From: Lycocorax pyrrhopterus obiensis
Taxonomy: Eukaryota; Chordata; Aves; Passeriformes; Paradisaeidae
NCBI GenBank assembly: GCA_014706295.1
Contig: JACSVZ010000016.1
Location: forward strand, 3,267,168-3,331,167
DNA: 64,000 nucleotides
Direction of reading: 5' to 3'
Shown here: piece after piece, positions 1-14,203 of the stretch
Position numbering within the stretch: the stretch's first letter is position 1
Layout: the number at the start of each line of letters is the position of its first letter
The notes under the pieces: model-generated
Seen by the model: only the letters and a program-made list of their open reading frames with translations
What the model was told of the DNA's origin: nothing
The model's database searches: none
Program-made: the position numbers and the translations under genes

Positions 1-513
1 CTGACTCAGGAAAGCCAAAGAGCTCAGCAATTCAGGGTGCCAGAAAGAAGCAGAAGCAACCTCAAGCTCTTATCTGCCTCATGGGAATGGAACCAGAAGA
101 TGGCTTTGTTTTCTTCTTATTTATAACACCATGAACATACCAACTCTGCTCTGAACAGAGCTCTGTGCTTGCCCTGTTACTCTGTCATGCTCACTTACAG
201 AAAGATGAGCTGCAGAAATAGGACGTGGGGCTGTTTCATAACCAACCGGAGCATGAAGGCAGGGCCCATTTCTGAGGCAGACACAGGCTTCTTACCACTC
301 AGCAAAGCTCAGCAAAGCAATTTTTAAGCTCTGCCCTTTCCCTAGGGAAAACCACCACACACTCTATCCATGCAGGCTGTCAAGATCTTAAAGCTGATCA
401 CCAGAACTAAGAGGAGTTCACTCCAAGGCACACAGGTCTACATGCTGCCCATCAGAAGGGTTTCCCTCACTGTTGTACAGACATTTGGGGGAACAGCTCC
501 AGCCTGTGCTTAC
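1..513 (-). other. PPP1R7 intron 9 (partial), no other feature seen
   Basis: This stretch follows the donor GTAAGCAC at 513-506 on the minus strand and runs to the window edge. I see no exon with homology to the C-terminal LRR cap of sds22 and no RNA gene. Confidence 0.7.
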
Positions 514-3500
514 CCAGAACTCCTGCAGCTCTGTTAGGTGACTGATATTCTCAATCTTCTTAATTCTGTTGGATGCAATGTCCAGCATTGTGAGTTTGTT
601 CTAGACAAAGCAAACACAAAAATATTAGATCAGATTTCCTTTCATCTTCTCTGTGCCACTTTTTTCAGGCCCAGACCTGGAACCTGTCAGGAGCAGACAC
701 GTTATTGCCAGCTGCTCACATTCAGCTCAACTCTTACTGCCTTTGTAGAACAAGAAGATTGTTTTCAATTCAGCTGGGCTACTGACCCCCACAGAAGCCA
801 TGTGACAAAAATGAAGGCAGTTACTGGCTGGATGGCAACTGCCAGCCAAGGGCTCCTAAAAAGTGAGCTTTCCTCAAAGTACATTAAGAGGAGGATTAAA
901 AATTGGATCCCCAGAGTCCCCTTGAGCAGCAGAGTGGAACAAACTCTTAGCAGCAGGAAACTCAACAATTTTAGAAAAACTTTTGCTGGGTGAGAATGAA
1001 AATGATACAGGCTTCCACAAAATCTATCCCATCCAGAAAGCTAGACATGTACACTGACAGGAAGGCAAGCTGCATGCCATGGCTGGCCTCTCTCACTCCC
1101 AGCTCCAGTTTTTTCCTATTGAAAAGCACTCATGGTTATCTGAAAGGCTGCAGCAGCCAGCCAGCTGTGTCGTCCCATGGCTGAACATCAGCCAGGCTAC
1201 TGCTTCAGCCACATCTTGGGCTTCCCTTCCCCATGTCATGAAAATAATTCTACTCCAGAATATCTGGAGGAGCATTATCCATATGAGATATTTTAACATA
1301 TAACAAACACTTGGATATTTGTAGTCTCTCAAGAGACTCAGGAACCCACATGTAACTGGGGAAAACGAGGAACAAAAACTTGTAGAAAAACCACTAACAC
1401 AAGCAGCTTAGGGCAACAATTGTGTTGCACAGTCAGCAAAAGCCTGCTCACATTGTTCTCCAGTCCCTCGATGACTTCGATGCCGTTGTGGCTGAGGTAC
1501 AACTCCCGCAAATTCACCAAGCTCTGCAGCCCCTCAATCTTGGTCAGACGGTTATTCTGCAAGTGCAGCAGGCTGTTTAGTACCACTCCAAACAAACCCA
1601 AACCCATGGGACCCACTGGAGGAAAACCATTTCTCTAAAGAATGGCTGGGAAGGGGAAATAGTCTGCTTGGGCCCACACCGAGGTTGTGAACTCAGCTGT
1701 TTGATCTCTGCACCACTGATGCGTGAGGAAGTTCCATGGGAGTCCCAGTCTCCAGGAAGAATCAGATTCTGACCTTCCCATCAAAAGTTGCAGCCTGAAA
1801 GTTTTCTGCTTGGTGTCTTTACAAACAACAGGCCCGTGCATGAACAGCGTTCATTTTGTAGGTCTTTATAAAAGGGATGGTCACAGAGGAAGTTACAGCA
1901 CCTTAATTCCACAGCACTCTGCTGTAGCTAATTCTTTATGTCCTGTGGAATAATGGTGCATACAGGTATCACAGCCTGTAGCCAGTGTGTCCTGCCAACA
2001 GCTTTAAGAGACACTAGAATGCACAAGCATTGTCATATGGATAAGAAGGAGACTCGGTGAAAGAAATTAGCTGAGTAATTTTTATTCCACCTTTTAAAAA
2101 GGAAGAAGCTTTTCAAAAGCTCATTAAGGACAGATTGCATTTAGCAAAGGCTTGTTCACATTTCTTGCCTCTTCAGTAGGAAGGCAGTGACACTGAGCCA
2201 CTGTCATTGCATGGACTCCCTGGTGTAACACTTTCCATGTTATTGTAATATATTAGGAAACAGTGTTTCAGGAAGGAAATAGGGAATAACATTCATTTCC
2301 TGTTCTTTCTTCCATGAAAATCAAATATTTGTTTTATAATTTTATCAGTGTCTGTCAATCTCAAGTAGCATGAAAGGATGAAAACAAACAACACAAAGGA
2401 TACCACACACTTCCTTCCAGTACAGGAGTTTGACCCTAACACTGCAGACTGGCTAATGGGGACTTACAAGAAGGCTGGAGAGGGATTTTTCACAAGGGTG
2501 TGTAGTGATAGGACAAGGGAGAATGGCCTTAAGCCAAAGGAAGGCAGCTTTGAATCAGATGTTAGGAAGGAATTCTTCCCTGTGAGGGTGGTGAGGCCCT
2601 GGCACAGGGTGCCCAGAGAAGCTGTGGCTGCCCCATCCCTGGAAGTGTCCAAGGCCAGGTTGGATGGGGCTTTGGAGCAACCTGGGCTAGTGGAAGGTGT
2701 CCCTGCCCATGGCAGGGGGTGGGATGAGATGGGTTTTAAGGTCCCTTCCAATCCAAACCATTCTGGTGGTTCAGAAGAGCTGCTCCTAAATCACAGGGTG
2801 GCTCATGTCACCGAGGCTTCTCAGAACACAACCAATACCTGTATACTGAGCACAGTCAGGTTTGTCAGCGCATCCAAGTTCTGGAGCTTGGTGATTTTAT
2901 TCTTTCCAAGGAACAGACTGTCAAGACTGGCCAAGGTGTCGATGTTTTCAATTGCCTGTGAAATGACCAGAGGAGACAGTGTTATTGCAGTGATGCAAAA
3001 CTCCACCTGGTAGATGTCGCTGTCACTTTGTAGCTACATTATAACCATGTGGTGTATCCAGGGTAGAAGATACTCCTTTGTGAAGCAAGAAAAATCTGCT
3101 ACTTGTGAATGGAAAGAGAATCTGGGAGGAAAAACCACAATTTGTAAATTTAATCCTGCACATCGGTGACTGCATAACACAGAGGCAGGTTGTTCAGCTT
3201 CTCTGCCATAAGCAAAGTTAACTGTCTCACAGGTGTACGTGTTAATAGATTTAACCACTGGCCATACAGTCATGAGTCTGGCAGAACACACCCACACCAG
3301 TCTGAGTGATGCACACTTTTTAAACACACATGCTACTGGGACAATACAGACACTGTACCAGTTCAGCCCGAGCTCAGCCTTCAGTAGGAGAAAATAAGGA
3401 TCTCAGTGAAGCATCAAGGATATTACAAAGGAAGGGAGAAAGCGTGAACAGAAGAGCGAAATCAGGGGAAAAAACAGGGAAAAGGGTAGGATTACAAAAG

Positions 3501-6500
3501 CCTCCTGCAAACAACAGGAAACACTTTTATTTTGCAGGGAAAAGCCTCTGAATTAAAAACCCAAGATGCTGTTAAAAGCAACAAGGATTTCACAACCAGA
3601 CTTCAGCTCGCAGTAAAACAACAATATGGACACAGACACACCCAGAGCTGTGTGTCTGTGCTCAGGTGGGTTGTGACATCTCAGCTTTTCCACATGCTTC
3701 TTGCCTGCCAAAGTTTCAAAGCAGTAGTGCTGCTGAGCCAGGCCACTGAGTCCTGGCACCACTTGGATTACTCTGTGTGTGTGTGTTTACCTGTGCATGT
3801 AATAACATGAGGAGGAAGAAGAAGATGGACACTCAGGAAAGGTAAGAAGCTTTTCAGCCTCTATCCCACAACTGCCAAAAGACTGAACATACAGTGTTAA
3901 TCACCTCAAATTTGCATTCACCCCCCTTCTAGCCTGTGGACTTAGCCCTGTTTTGACCTTGCAAGAAAAATGATAGATTTGTTGCTCATTGGCAGCTTCT
4001 CCAGCCCTGGGGAGGAAATACTGATGACTCAGGACAGGGAGAGGAATGGAACAGATGGACATGAGGGAACAAAAACCTAAGGAACAAGTAAAGAAGTGCT
4101 TACATTATAGTTGCCTCAGTCCAACTTTAGGAAAAAAGCATTAAATATGTCAGCTCAAGCATGAAGTTCTGCTCCCCACCATTCATTCAGAAGAAACAGA
4201 GCAGAAAGTGCTAAGTCATGAGGGATTCCAAGACAAGGGCACTCTGACAGGTTGGAGTGTGCAGCAGAGTAGGCAGGAACAGCCCTACTGCAGCAGCTTT
4301 AACACCCAGGGAAGCAGTCATCAGGTACCTCAGAGCCAAGAACACTGCCTGAGGAGTCCACAGGCTTGTACCCTAAAGAGTTAAGGATATGCCCACCTGT
4401 AAAGCATACAGCCAAGCCACCCTACACCAAGAGAAAGCGAGCACAGGAGTTCTAGGTACCCCCAGAGAACATGAGATTTCTTTGTGCCAGGCCGAGTCAC
4501 AGGTTACTCACTCCAATAAAGCAATTAGAAGCATGGAGCACTGCTGTCTGAAGAAGTCAGAATGGAATTAACAGACAAACAGAAAAAAACCCCACTCAAA
4601 GTAATTTAAGAAGCTTGTGTTACCCATACAGTGTCAATTCCAGAGCTTGTTTGTTTGTGCTGTTAATATGCTCAGGCTCAACACTGAGAAAATACACACA
4701 AAATAAATCTAACCTCATTGTTAAAAAGATATTCCTTGGCTTGATGACATTATTGACAATGTACTGCCTAAGTATCAATTCAGAAATCTAGCAGGGTTTC
4801 TCTTTTTTCCAGAAGATAATGATGCTTAGATACAGAATACAGTACAGCTTTGCTTAACCCAGCTTTTGTAATGTAAGGATCAGTGTGCTGAGCCTGTTCT
4901 GCTTCTGAAAAAAGCCAAGTGCTTCTCTCCATAACTCCTCTTCTCCCATCCTGTGTGAACTCTAAGGTTCCTAACCCCTCATCTGGCCTGGCTGATGTTC
5001 TCACACTCTCTAGATTTATTCCCTTAAACAATTTCATTTCCAAAGCAGAAATTCCTGGAAAACAATTCAGTCCAGTTTAGCTTTAGGAGCAAACCAAAAT
5101 TTTTCCTCTTCAAAAAAGCAGCACACATTTCTGCCTTAGAAGGCTGTTTTTAATAGCTGAAGTTTCCTTCTTTTCTACAAAGACAAGTGTTCTTCCACAA
5201 GTCCTGAAACAAAAAGGACAAACAGATCTTTTCCTAAACTCTTCTTTCAGCATAACAAGTAATTTCTCAGAGACTATAAATGGGCAGCACCAACTTACAC
5301 CACATTGATTGAAATGCCCTCATCTTTTATAAGTATTTTCTAAAGAACGTGTAATTTAAAAAGCTTAAAAAAAAAAAGGTTGTTTTGCATATTGCAAGTC
5401 TTTTGTGTCATCTGTCTGACCAGTTCCCTTATGAACTGAGCAAATACAGAGAATCACACCTTCAGGACAGGAGAGACTACTCAGAACTGCTCTCCTATAA
5501 GTGGCACGGATTTTAAATGGAAAAAAGTCACAAACTGCACAATAAAACCCAAAAGCAGTCAGCAGGACAGTACCAAGTTTAAGGTTTTAAAGCCATTTCA
5601 GAGCAAAGCCTCAAGAAAATCTTTTTCCTAAACAAGACTGACTGCCATAGCTGGCTGTCAATTGCATCTGCAAACCAAACTCATTTTGCATTCAATAGGT
5701 TTCATTGCCTCAGCACCAGTCTGTAGAAAGGTAAGAGAAAACCTAGTTTATGTTAGTTTTGATAGGCTTGGCTCTCTAGCAAGGAAGCAACCATCATCTG
5801 CAAAAGGAAACAAACAGGGGACCCACGAGTTCATTAAAGACAGAAATTCACAAATGGTGATTTAGTAGCCAGGCACTAATGCATAATGAAAGGCTCCAGC
5901 ACGCACAGCAATAAGCACAGTGAGTGATTGGAACAATAAAAACCAACAAAACTGCAAATCAAATCAATGCAGGACACTTCCAGAAAATGCCAATCTCACG
6001 CCAAAGAGCTCAAAACTTTCCAGCTAACATCTCACAGAGCAAACCTACCCGAATTCGATTGGATCCCAACTCTAACATCTGTAGCATCTGCAAGTTGCTC
6101 AAATTCTCAATTTTGCTGATTTTGTTGTTGACAAGGAAGAGTTTTTTAAGTTGGGTAAGCCGATCTAGTCCTTCAATGTGTCGCAGAACATTAAAGGAGA
6201 TGTCCAGGATCCTGAGGTAAAACAAACCAGAGGTGTCCATCAGGTGTGGATGATTCTGAAAAGGGCACTTGTAAATTGGTGGGGAATCTCACTGTCTGCA
6301 GAGATCAAGCCTTTGCTAGGCCTTGTAGCTAAAGTCATGAGTGTCGTGTCTTTTTATCAGAAAATACAACAAATATAACTTTCAAAATATTTCTGTAGTG
6401 TGTTAGCAAAAAAAAAATCATCTGCCACATGCAGAAGACAGCCATTATTTTGCCCAGCCATGGAGTCGCCACTGTGGGAGGAAGCCAAACTCCATTTCCC

Positions 6501-9500
6501 TTGGGAAGGGTACTTGCCCACAAGATCTGCCTTCTAAAAGGACCATGTCAAGGCCTCCCCTGGGCAGGAGGCAGTTGTGATTGTGAGAAGTAGGCCAGTC
6601 CTCACCCCAGTGGGAACAGTTTTGTAATGTATCTCCAGAGTGATCCCAGGCAAGTGCCAGAAACTCAGAAACTTGGAAGGGTACTTATTCCTTCCCTAAC
6701 ACTCTTAAAAAAAAAAAAAAAAAAACAATCATAACCTTATCTGAAATCTCTTGTCATTTTTGCAGGAATAAAAACCTGTTACACAGAGCTCTGGCTGCAA
6801 GAGCAAAGGGGGCCTGAGAGCTCCCACACCTGTGTGGAAGCTGCAGCCACCTGCCATTCTCACTGCCTTACACAGCACAGGCTTCATTTCCAGCTACCTG
6901 TCCCTGGGGAGTTTCAGGATAATGAAACTAGTTTGCTGCAAAGGTTAAATATCACTAGAGAATAGATATTATCCTTCACAGAGCATCAAAACAAATTCTA
7001 AGAGAGGCTTGGGTGATAAACACTGGAATAAGAACAGCATGAGTAACACAGTGAGCAGCAAACCACCCCCAACCTAATCCTGGTGATTCCCCTGGACTCA
7101 CTCAAGTTCTGCCAGAGACTCCAAGTTCTCAATCTTCCGAATTTGATTGTCATAGAGATCCAGCTCCCGCAAGGTCTGCAATTGCTCCAGGTTTTCAATG
7201 CGCTTAATCAAATTCTGACGGAGACATAGAGTCTAATTGTCGAGGAAAAGTTTAAAAAGAAACAGGAAAATGGATATGAAGGATTGCATGTAATGTCTTT
7301 TGGCTTCCAGACAAAAAGGGGTGTGTGTGAGGGTTTCCCCATGAAGTTTTGCTGGGAATTTGTTTGGTTGTTGGTGGTTTGTTGGGGTTCTTTTTGTCTG
7401 GTTTTTTTTTTTAGTACAATCTTTTCTTGGTTTACTCCAATTCTACAGAAGGAAATCTTTCAACCACAATGGTCAGACACTGTAACAGCAGCCCAGAGAG
7501 GCTACATAATCTCTGTCCTTGGAAATACTCAAAAGCTTAACTGGAGAAGGCCTTAAGCAACATGTTCTAACTGGGCCTGCTCTGAGGGCTTTACTGGAGA
7601 CCTCCAGAGATCCTTTCCCATTCACGTTATTCTATGTTCAGTCAGCTGTGTTAGTCCAGGATGTCCCTCAGGATGTGCCCTGATGCATTGTCTCTCACCC
7701 ACTTCCAAAACAAACTTGCAAAATCCCAGGATTTTTTATTACTACTTGACAAATAGGTAAACACTACCTTCTTCAGCTAAAAAGGAAGTGAACTCTCTAA
7801 ACCTCAGCCAAAAAGAGACTCTGTAGCTGTCCTCTTATAAGTTATATCTACAAAACCCCCAGTTCCAAGAGGCATTCTCTGTTCCCTAGGACTGTTACCT
7901 TCACTTTCTTGAGCACCTCAAATCCTTCAATCTTCCCAATTCGGAAATGATTCAAGTCAACATCCTTAAAGAGAAATGCAGGGATTTAGCAGTTGCTTCA
8001 AAACAAATCTGGTCTTTAAAGATCAACCTGGTACTTTGTTCTAAGGAAATTATAGTCTTACAAAACGTGTAGCTCATTAAAACTTCCTTTCAAAGAGCAT
8101 TTGTAAAGTGGGTTTGGCACATGATTTTACCACCACAGGTGAAGCACACGGCCTAAACTTGTCAACTGCAAATGCAGTATCTGCAAAAAGGCAACAGCCC
8201 TTTCCCGAGTCTCTGAGCATTGCCAAAATTAGGAATCTTCAGAAATTCATTGAGATGGAAAAATTCTTGCATAAATAAAGTTTTGCATAAAGTTCTCTTA
8301 CCTACTTTGCTAGGGCTTAACTGGAACACCAGTTGCCATTTCCAGTTCCAGGCCTCAGACGAGCAGGAACCACTGACAGTTTGAACAACCAGTGGTTCTG
8401 TGAACGTCAATTCTGCCCTGGCAATCAGCTGAGGCACTTCCCATCTGTGCTGTTCAGCCCCAGATGCTCCAGTTTTGCAAGTCAAAGAGAAACAGAGCAC
8501 TTCCCACCCGAGCTCAAACGCTCTACCACTAACGGGCTCACGAGGTTGCCGATGCCAAGGCACTGGGCTGGGTAAGTCACTGTGCCTGTTCCAAATCACA
8601 GGGCTCACAGCAGCAAACAGCTCATTGAACATACTCTCTGAAGCTTGCAGCAATACCACCTCTTGCAGCACAGACACACTTTCAGTGCCTCTACGCTTAA
8701 TTTAAAATTCTAAAGTACTAACAAAATGTTTCAGCTAGTGATCAAGAATAAAACAGCTCTACTTCTAGTCTAAAAGCTCTGAATCAGTTCTGGGGAGGAT
8801 CACAGCAGGCAGCACCTTCAGAAGAATTAGATCTTTTAACCAGGTTTCAATACTTGCCTTTGCCTACCTTTGCTTCCTGCTGTATAAAGCCCGTAAGGAC
8901 AAAAATCTGCCTTTACCTCAGCTTCTGGGTCCAGGCTAATAGTCTCCATGTCCACTGGTGTCTCCGCTTCTCCTGCAGGAGAAGCAAATACATTATGAAC
9001 TTCTGTACCACATAGCTAAAGGCAGGGTAACAGCTGACATCCAAGGAGACCAAGAGAGCAGATGCTCCTGAGGAGAAGAAACATATGAGATGCACAGTTC
9101 AGACATTCTGCTTCATTAAAACCACACTTCACCTACTTGGTTTTCAATGTGACAGCTAGTTACAGAAAAAAACCTTTCTTAACAGCAGAATTTCATGCTC
9201 AGATGCAAAAGACACACAGATCAGCACCTTGCCCAACCTGCCTGTGTGGTTGCTGAAAACTGTTGGCTCGAGACTGGGCAGGATGCCTTTCCTTCACACC
9301 TAGGGCCATCATCCCTCTGAAGACACACCATCCAAAGTGTCTCTGCTCCTCTGACAACGTAACAAAACTCTGCCAAGAAGGAATCTTAACTGTCTACTGA
9401 GATGACCAGGGATGACCAAGCATCTCAACAATCCCAGCCTTCAGCTTTTTTTTCTTACCACTGCCACTTTATGTCACTGTTGTGAACACTTCTGCATGGA

Positions 9501-12500
9501 TCTCCCTTCCTTTGTTTGGCTGAACTCTCTGCTATGCCAGACAACACTGTTTATCCCACTGCATGAATTTTCTTGGGAAATGCTTTTATAGCTCTGGAAG
9601 ACACCCCAGCATTTGCTGTGCTTCTACCACAGAACATGAGGGAGGGAAATTTACTGGAGAACTCATGCTGAATAATTCATGCCAATTCCCGTTTGTTGGA
9701 GATGGCGTGCTGGTTGCATCAATTCCTGAAGAAAAACAAAGTCTAATTCAGCTTTGCAAAACTGACATACTACATGCAAGCTTTTTTTACTTCATGTGCA
9801 GAGCTTCTGTATGATCCAAATCCAAAAGCAACTTTAATTACAGTCGCATCCCAAAGGCTTTGCACTAACTCCTGCATGTATGCAAGCTCATTCCCTTAAC
9901 CCAGCAGCACTGACTATTTCTACAGCCCAGCATGGTTACAACATCCCTGTAAATGCCAAGTGTTCCTGTTTAATGAGTGTTTCTCCTACTAATGCTTGGC
10001 CCTGCAAGCAGTAGCACAGGCACAAACAGTACCAGCATCATCATTTTTAATGCTATCATCCAACTCCAAGGGTTTGGTGGTCCACAGATCATCACTGACC
10101 TTCCTGTATTTGGGCTGTTGCTCTTGCCTGGGCATTGAAACAGGAAAGAGACTCGCTGAACTGATTCACAGAAGTTAAGACTAAAAAAGCGATCCTCATG
10201 TTTTAATTTTTTTTTAATAGCACAAATTAGCAGGAAACATAAATTATATTTTGGGAATGCAAAATGAGCTGGTAGGCTCGGGAATGTTGACCAGCAGGAT
10301 CCAAATGCGACCAAAACTGACACACAGACACGTGCCTGTCAGCAACCAGCAGTGGGCAACACTTGCATTTTCTTATTTTAGTTCCAGATCAGGAGCTGTG
10401 CACTTCAGCAAGGGAGTGGGATACCCTACCCTGCTGTGCCTCTTTGATCTGTTTCTTGGGTGCAAAGACTGTCAGTGGGAAGTGCTCCAAGCCAAACAAG
10501 TAGTCTTGCTGAATTTACAGCCCACAGAAACAGTGCCCAAGCTTGGAACAACATTTATTTGTGATATCACATGAAAAAAATCCACATTATGCCCCTTGCA
10601 TTGAGTCATACTGGCAGTAATTAAGTGTTCACGGTGAAGGAACTTTTTGTGTTTCAAGTCCTTTGAGACTTTAAAGTTGTCCAACAGAAAAGCCAATCAT
10701 GCACTTGGTAAAAAAAAAACTTCAATTAAAAAAACCATTCAAGTAAAAAAAAAAATTCTTCATTTGGCTAGCAAGGTTGAATATTTTAATTTATAAACAT
10801 TTGATTTAGGTAATGTGTTAAATACTCCGTTCTGGGGCCTGTCAAAGGGTAGCTTCTCTTAATTTTGACACATGGCTTTGAGAGACCACTCATGATAGCC
10901 AGTGTGGAAAACAGCACTCAAATCCAAAGGTGCAAAACCAAATCCCACAGGACACATATCGAATTCACAAAAATAAAAGAAATTTAAAACTGAACACACA
11001 GGCACTGCTGTTGTGTAATAAAGCCAACTGTCATGAAGTCCATGTACTGCGTACAAAGCACACAGCAGCCTGAGTGAGACATGTATTTGATATCAGCTGT
11101 AAATCAGTACTGGTATGAAAATGTTAAAATACATTTTCTCCCAAAGAACAGAAAAATAAAAAAAGAAAGAAAAATAAGAGAAAAATGGTTCTAGCAAATT
11201 TACAGGCATTTATATGTAATTTTATTTATGAACTGACTGGATATAAAAACTCTAAACTGACCCTCCTACCAGCACTTTACAGCCAGGACTGCAATTTCCC
11301 TTGCAAATTGCTTTACTCCACACTTCTCAACGCTGCATGTTTCTCAAGGGGGAAAAAACCATCACCCTGGCAGTGCAGTTCCCTAATTGAAATTTTGTGT
11401 AACCTATGCCTGCAAGCCACATGCCTTTGCAGAGGTAGAAGAAAAAAATCCACCATTCAGAAAACCCAAATTCCACAGCAGGAACAGTCATTACCGAGTT
11501 ACGTAAGTTCACAGTACCACAAGCATTTCAATCAACAAAAAGCCTAACTACACTTTTTAAGTGCATATGCATGAAGAATATTATAAATAGCTCAGTTATA
11601 AGCTTTCTAACCAGAGGCTCTATTCCTCAGAGAATTAGCTAAATGATGAATTTGAAATTTCAGCTGCTCAAGCTCTTTCTACTTAAGATCTTCTGTGGAA
11701 AACTCTTCATTTTCCTTTCAGCTGAGAAACTCAAAGCTGGCTGTGGAAGCTATCTCAAATGTTCGAAAATTATTCCTCTGCTTGGTTCCTGCCCTAGTTT
11801 TCTGAATGCTTACAGTTTGGAAAAAGTAACAATACAGTCATTATATTAAACAGTACACAAATGTAAGTCAGCAAACAAATCTGAATGTGTTTTTCTTGCC
11901 TTCACTAGAGTTAAAGTACATTGCTTCTGTATTTCCTTTCATAGAATTCCCAGGGGAACAATGTGCAAAATATAACCTCCAACACACGGCTAAATCACGC
12001 CAGCTGAGCAAACACTCAGGATTCCAGGCATGCAAAGGAAAGCTCTGTCTGATCTGCGTGGTTCTATCAGTTGTATGGTGCTTGGGATGCACAGCCATGA
12101 CCTGCCCATGGAAGAGCATTTCTCTATTAATATTTAGGGGGTTTCAATTGTCAACAACAAATAAGACCTATATGGAGTGCATTTAGTTATGAGATGAGAT
12201 TTAAAATTCTAGTAACAATTTACCAGTTTGAAAAATACTTTGGCAAATCCCAGTGGGCAAGGTTAAGATGAGGAGGGATCCACCACAGATGCATCGTCAA
12301 AAAGAACTAAAATTTGTTTCATTATTTCCCTTCCAGTACCGGATCAATAATAATCATGTGGACATCTCTCAAAAGAATGATGTTACACTTCAGACTGCAT
12401 CAAAAGCTCAGGTCAAATTACCACGCAGGGTCTGCAGAAATGGATCTGCTCTGACAAGTTCCATGGAAGCCACTGAAAGCCCTTCCATCAAATATTCACA

Positions 12501-14203
12501 GGCCTAAAAAAGTCTGTCAATATTTCTACCCCATGTTCTAATACAAACAGTAACATCAGTAGGAAAAGTTTAAACCCGAGAGGATTCAAAGATATAATTT
12601 TGATATCTCTCAGACCTTTTAAATTACAAAAATAAAATGGACAGATTCCTTCAATCCATCTAGAAACAGTCTTTGTTGCTTTCCAAAGTGTCTTGGGGTG
12701 ACTGACAATTCTTTAGGCAAAAAACTACATAAACTAAGGTAGAATTATGAAAAGCTCCTCGTGATTACTTCTAATGAAAATTTCCAGCATCTTTTCACAT
12801 AAAGTTTCTAAATTTCCATAAAAGAAAAATATGAATAAAGATGGTTTGCATCTTGACATTAAATACTTCAAAGAGAAATATGGACGGGTAAACAAATAAG
12901 AAAAAAATAATCCAAGATGTAATATTAGTGGTTCCATAAGAAGCAGCCAACTTTATTCTAGCAACGACAGCACTACAACTTATTAAAATTTCAAGAAGAT
13001 TGCTCTGGGGATGACTCCCACGGATAACTAGGCTGCAGCCACAAGGAGCACAAGGGACCACTGCAGGCTGTGCACACGCGGCCGGGACTCCTGGAGGTGG
13101 TGGTGAGGCTGACACGGTACCTGCGGAGTTCTCGCCGTTCTGCTCATCCCTCAGGCTCTGCTGGCTGAGCTCTGTCACCAAGCGAACCGCCTGCTTCCTC
13201 CCCTCCTCGTCTCCCGACTCCTCCGACTCGATCCGCTTATCAACTGCACAAGACACACACAGAACAGCAGAATTAGGCTATTTCCAGCAGCGGGGCAGAA
13301 GGGAGGAGCAGCAAGCAGATATAATAACCGGGAGTCACATAAACGACTATGCAGTTAGTAGAAATCCTAAGTTAACTAAATGAAAGGTTTAGTCTTAAAT
13401 AAAAGGCCTCTTACCCCTTGTTTCTACTTTGATTTTGGATGCACTTTTTCCTCCCATCACATCTTCCTAAAACCAACAATCTGGGAAGAAGACTGGAGGA
13501 AAAAGGAAATTTCTTAGATCAATGAAGTGCAATTCCAAAGATTACGGAGATGGAGTTAGAACTATTACATTTTAAGAGCTTTTAGAAAAAAAAAATCAGT
13601 ATCATGTACAATAGTACCAATGACACAAAGAAGCGAAGGCATCAATAAAAAAATCCTCGCAGATAAAAGCAACCGGCTCCCCAGAACAACCTGCCAGATC
13701 CCTTCACGTTTACCGAGCCACAGCTCCGGTGGCCACCCTGGGCCTGGACCACAAAAAGCTCCTCGCTAGAACCCCCTCAGTTTTGCTCTCGTTTCACCAG
13801 GGGACTAAGGAAAACCAGCGCCATCCAGAAAGGTTTCTTTCTTGTTATCTTTACTTTTTACGTCACGGCCATCTCCACAACCCCGCTCCTTCTCCCTCTA
13901 GCACACGGAGCCCCCGGACATCACGCCACGCCGCGGTAACACACACCGGCCCCCTGCGCTCGGCTGCCCGACAGGGCCTGGCCCCCTGGGCAGTGGCCCT
14001 GGGGCTGGACACACGGGGGCTGCACGACCGCGGAGGGCCCACAAACCCCCTTCGGCGAGCAGCTGGCAGCCGCACCGCCCGGCGGCGACGCTCGAGCAAC
14101 CGGCCGCGCCGTGCCACCCCGACCCCCGCAGCTTCCGCAGCAGCCCCGGCGGGCTCTCACCCTCCATCATCTCCTGCGGCCCCGCTCCGCTCTCCGCCGC
14201 CAT
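514..14203 (-). CDS. PPP1R7: PPP1R7 (sds22), PP1 regulatory subunit 7; partial, last exon outside window
   Basis: Leucine-rich-repeat protein that binds protein phosphatase 1 catalytic subunits, with inhibitor-3, to control PP1 maturation and activity in nucleus and cytoplasm (family knowledge). Nine coding exons with GT-AG borders: 14161-14203, 13121-13243, 8917-8972, 7899-7964, 7102-7232, 6049-6211, 2839-2955, 1452-1556, 514-600. They join in phase to 297 codons. The start ATG (14203-14201) begins [15 protein letters not shown], then an acidic N-terminus with [10 protein letters not shown]. From about residue 75 come consecutive 22-residue LRRs, for example [28 protein letters not shown] and [17 protein letters not shown]. 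The exon ending in LQEFW at 514 has a normal donor. The LRR cap of roughly 55-60 residues must lie left of position 1. Introns hold only a CR1 fragment and simple repeats. Confidence 0.96.
2447..2778 (+). repeat. CR1-type LINE 3' fragment
   Basis: The sequence follows the familiar avian CR1 3' end: an 'aaggctggagagggatttttcacaag' type start, then the 'ggaattcttccctgtgaggg' region, the 'ggaaggtgtccctgcccatgg' region and a terminal 'cccttccaatccaaaccatt'. It lies in PPP1R7 intron 7 in plus orientation, antisense to the gene. Edges are approximate and the fragment is 5'-truncated, as is usual for CR1. Confidence 0.85.
2956..6048 (-). other. PPP1R7 intron 6, no other gene seen
   Basis: A 3.1 kb AT-rich intron between the LRR exons at 6049-6211 and 2839-2955. 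It contains a short GT-rich run near 3773-3786 and an A run near 5369-5378. No convincing reading frame or RNA gene was found. Confidence 0.6.
6708..6726. repeat. Poly(A) tract
   Basis: An uninterrupted A run of about 19 bases within PPP1R7 intron 5. It is probably a slippage-derived simple repeat, since no retroposon body is recognisable upstream. Confidence 0.8.
8973..13120 (-). other. PPP1R7 intron 2, no other gene seen
   Basis: A 4.1 kb intron between the acidic N-terminal exon (13121-13243) and the small exon at 8917-8972. It is AT-rich with several short A/T runs, for example near 10708 and 10746. Short open frames on both strands lack codon bias or recognisable domains. Confidence 0.6.
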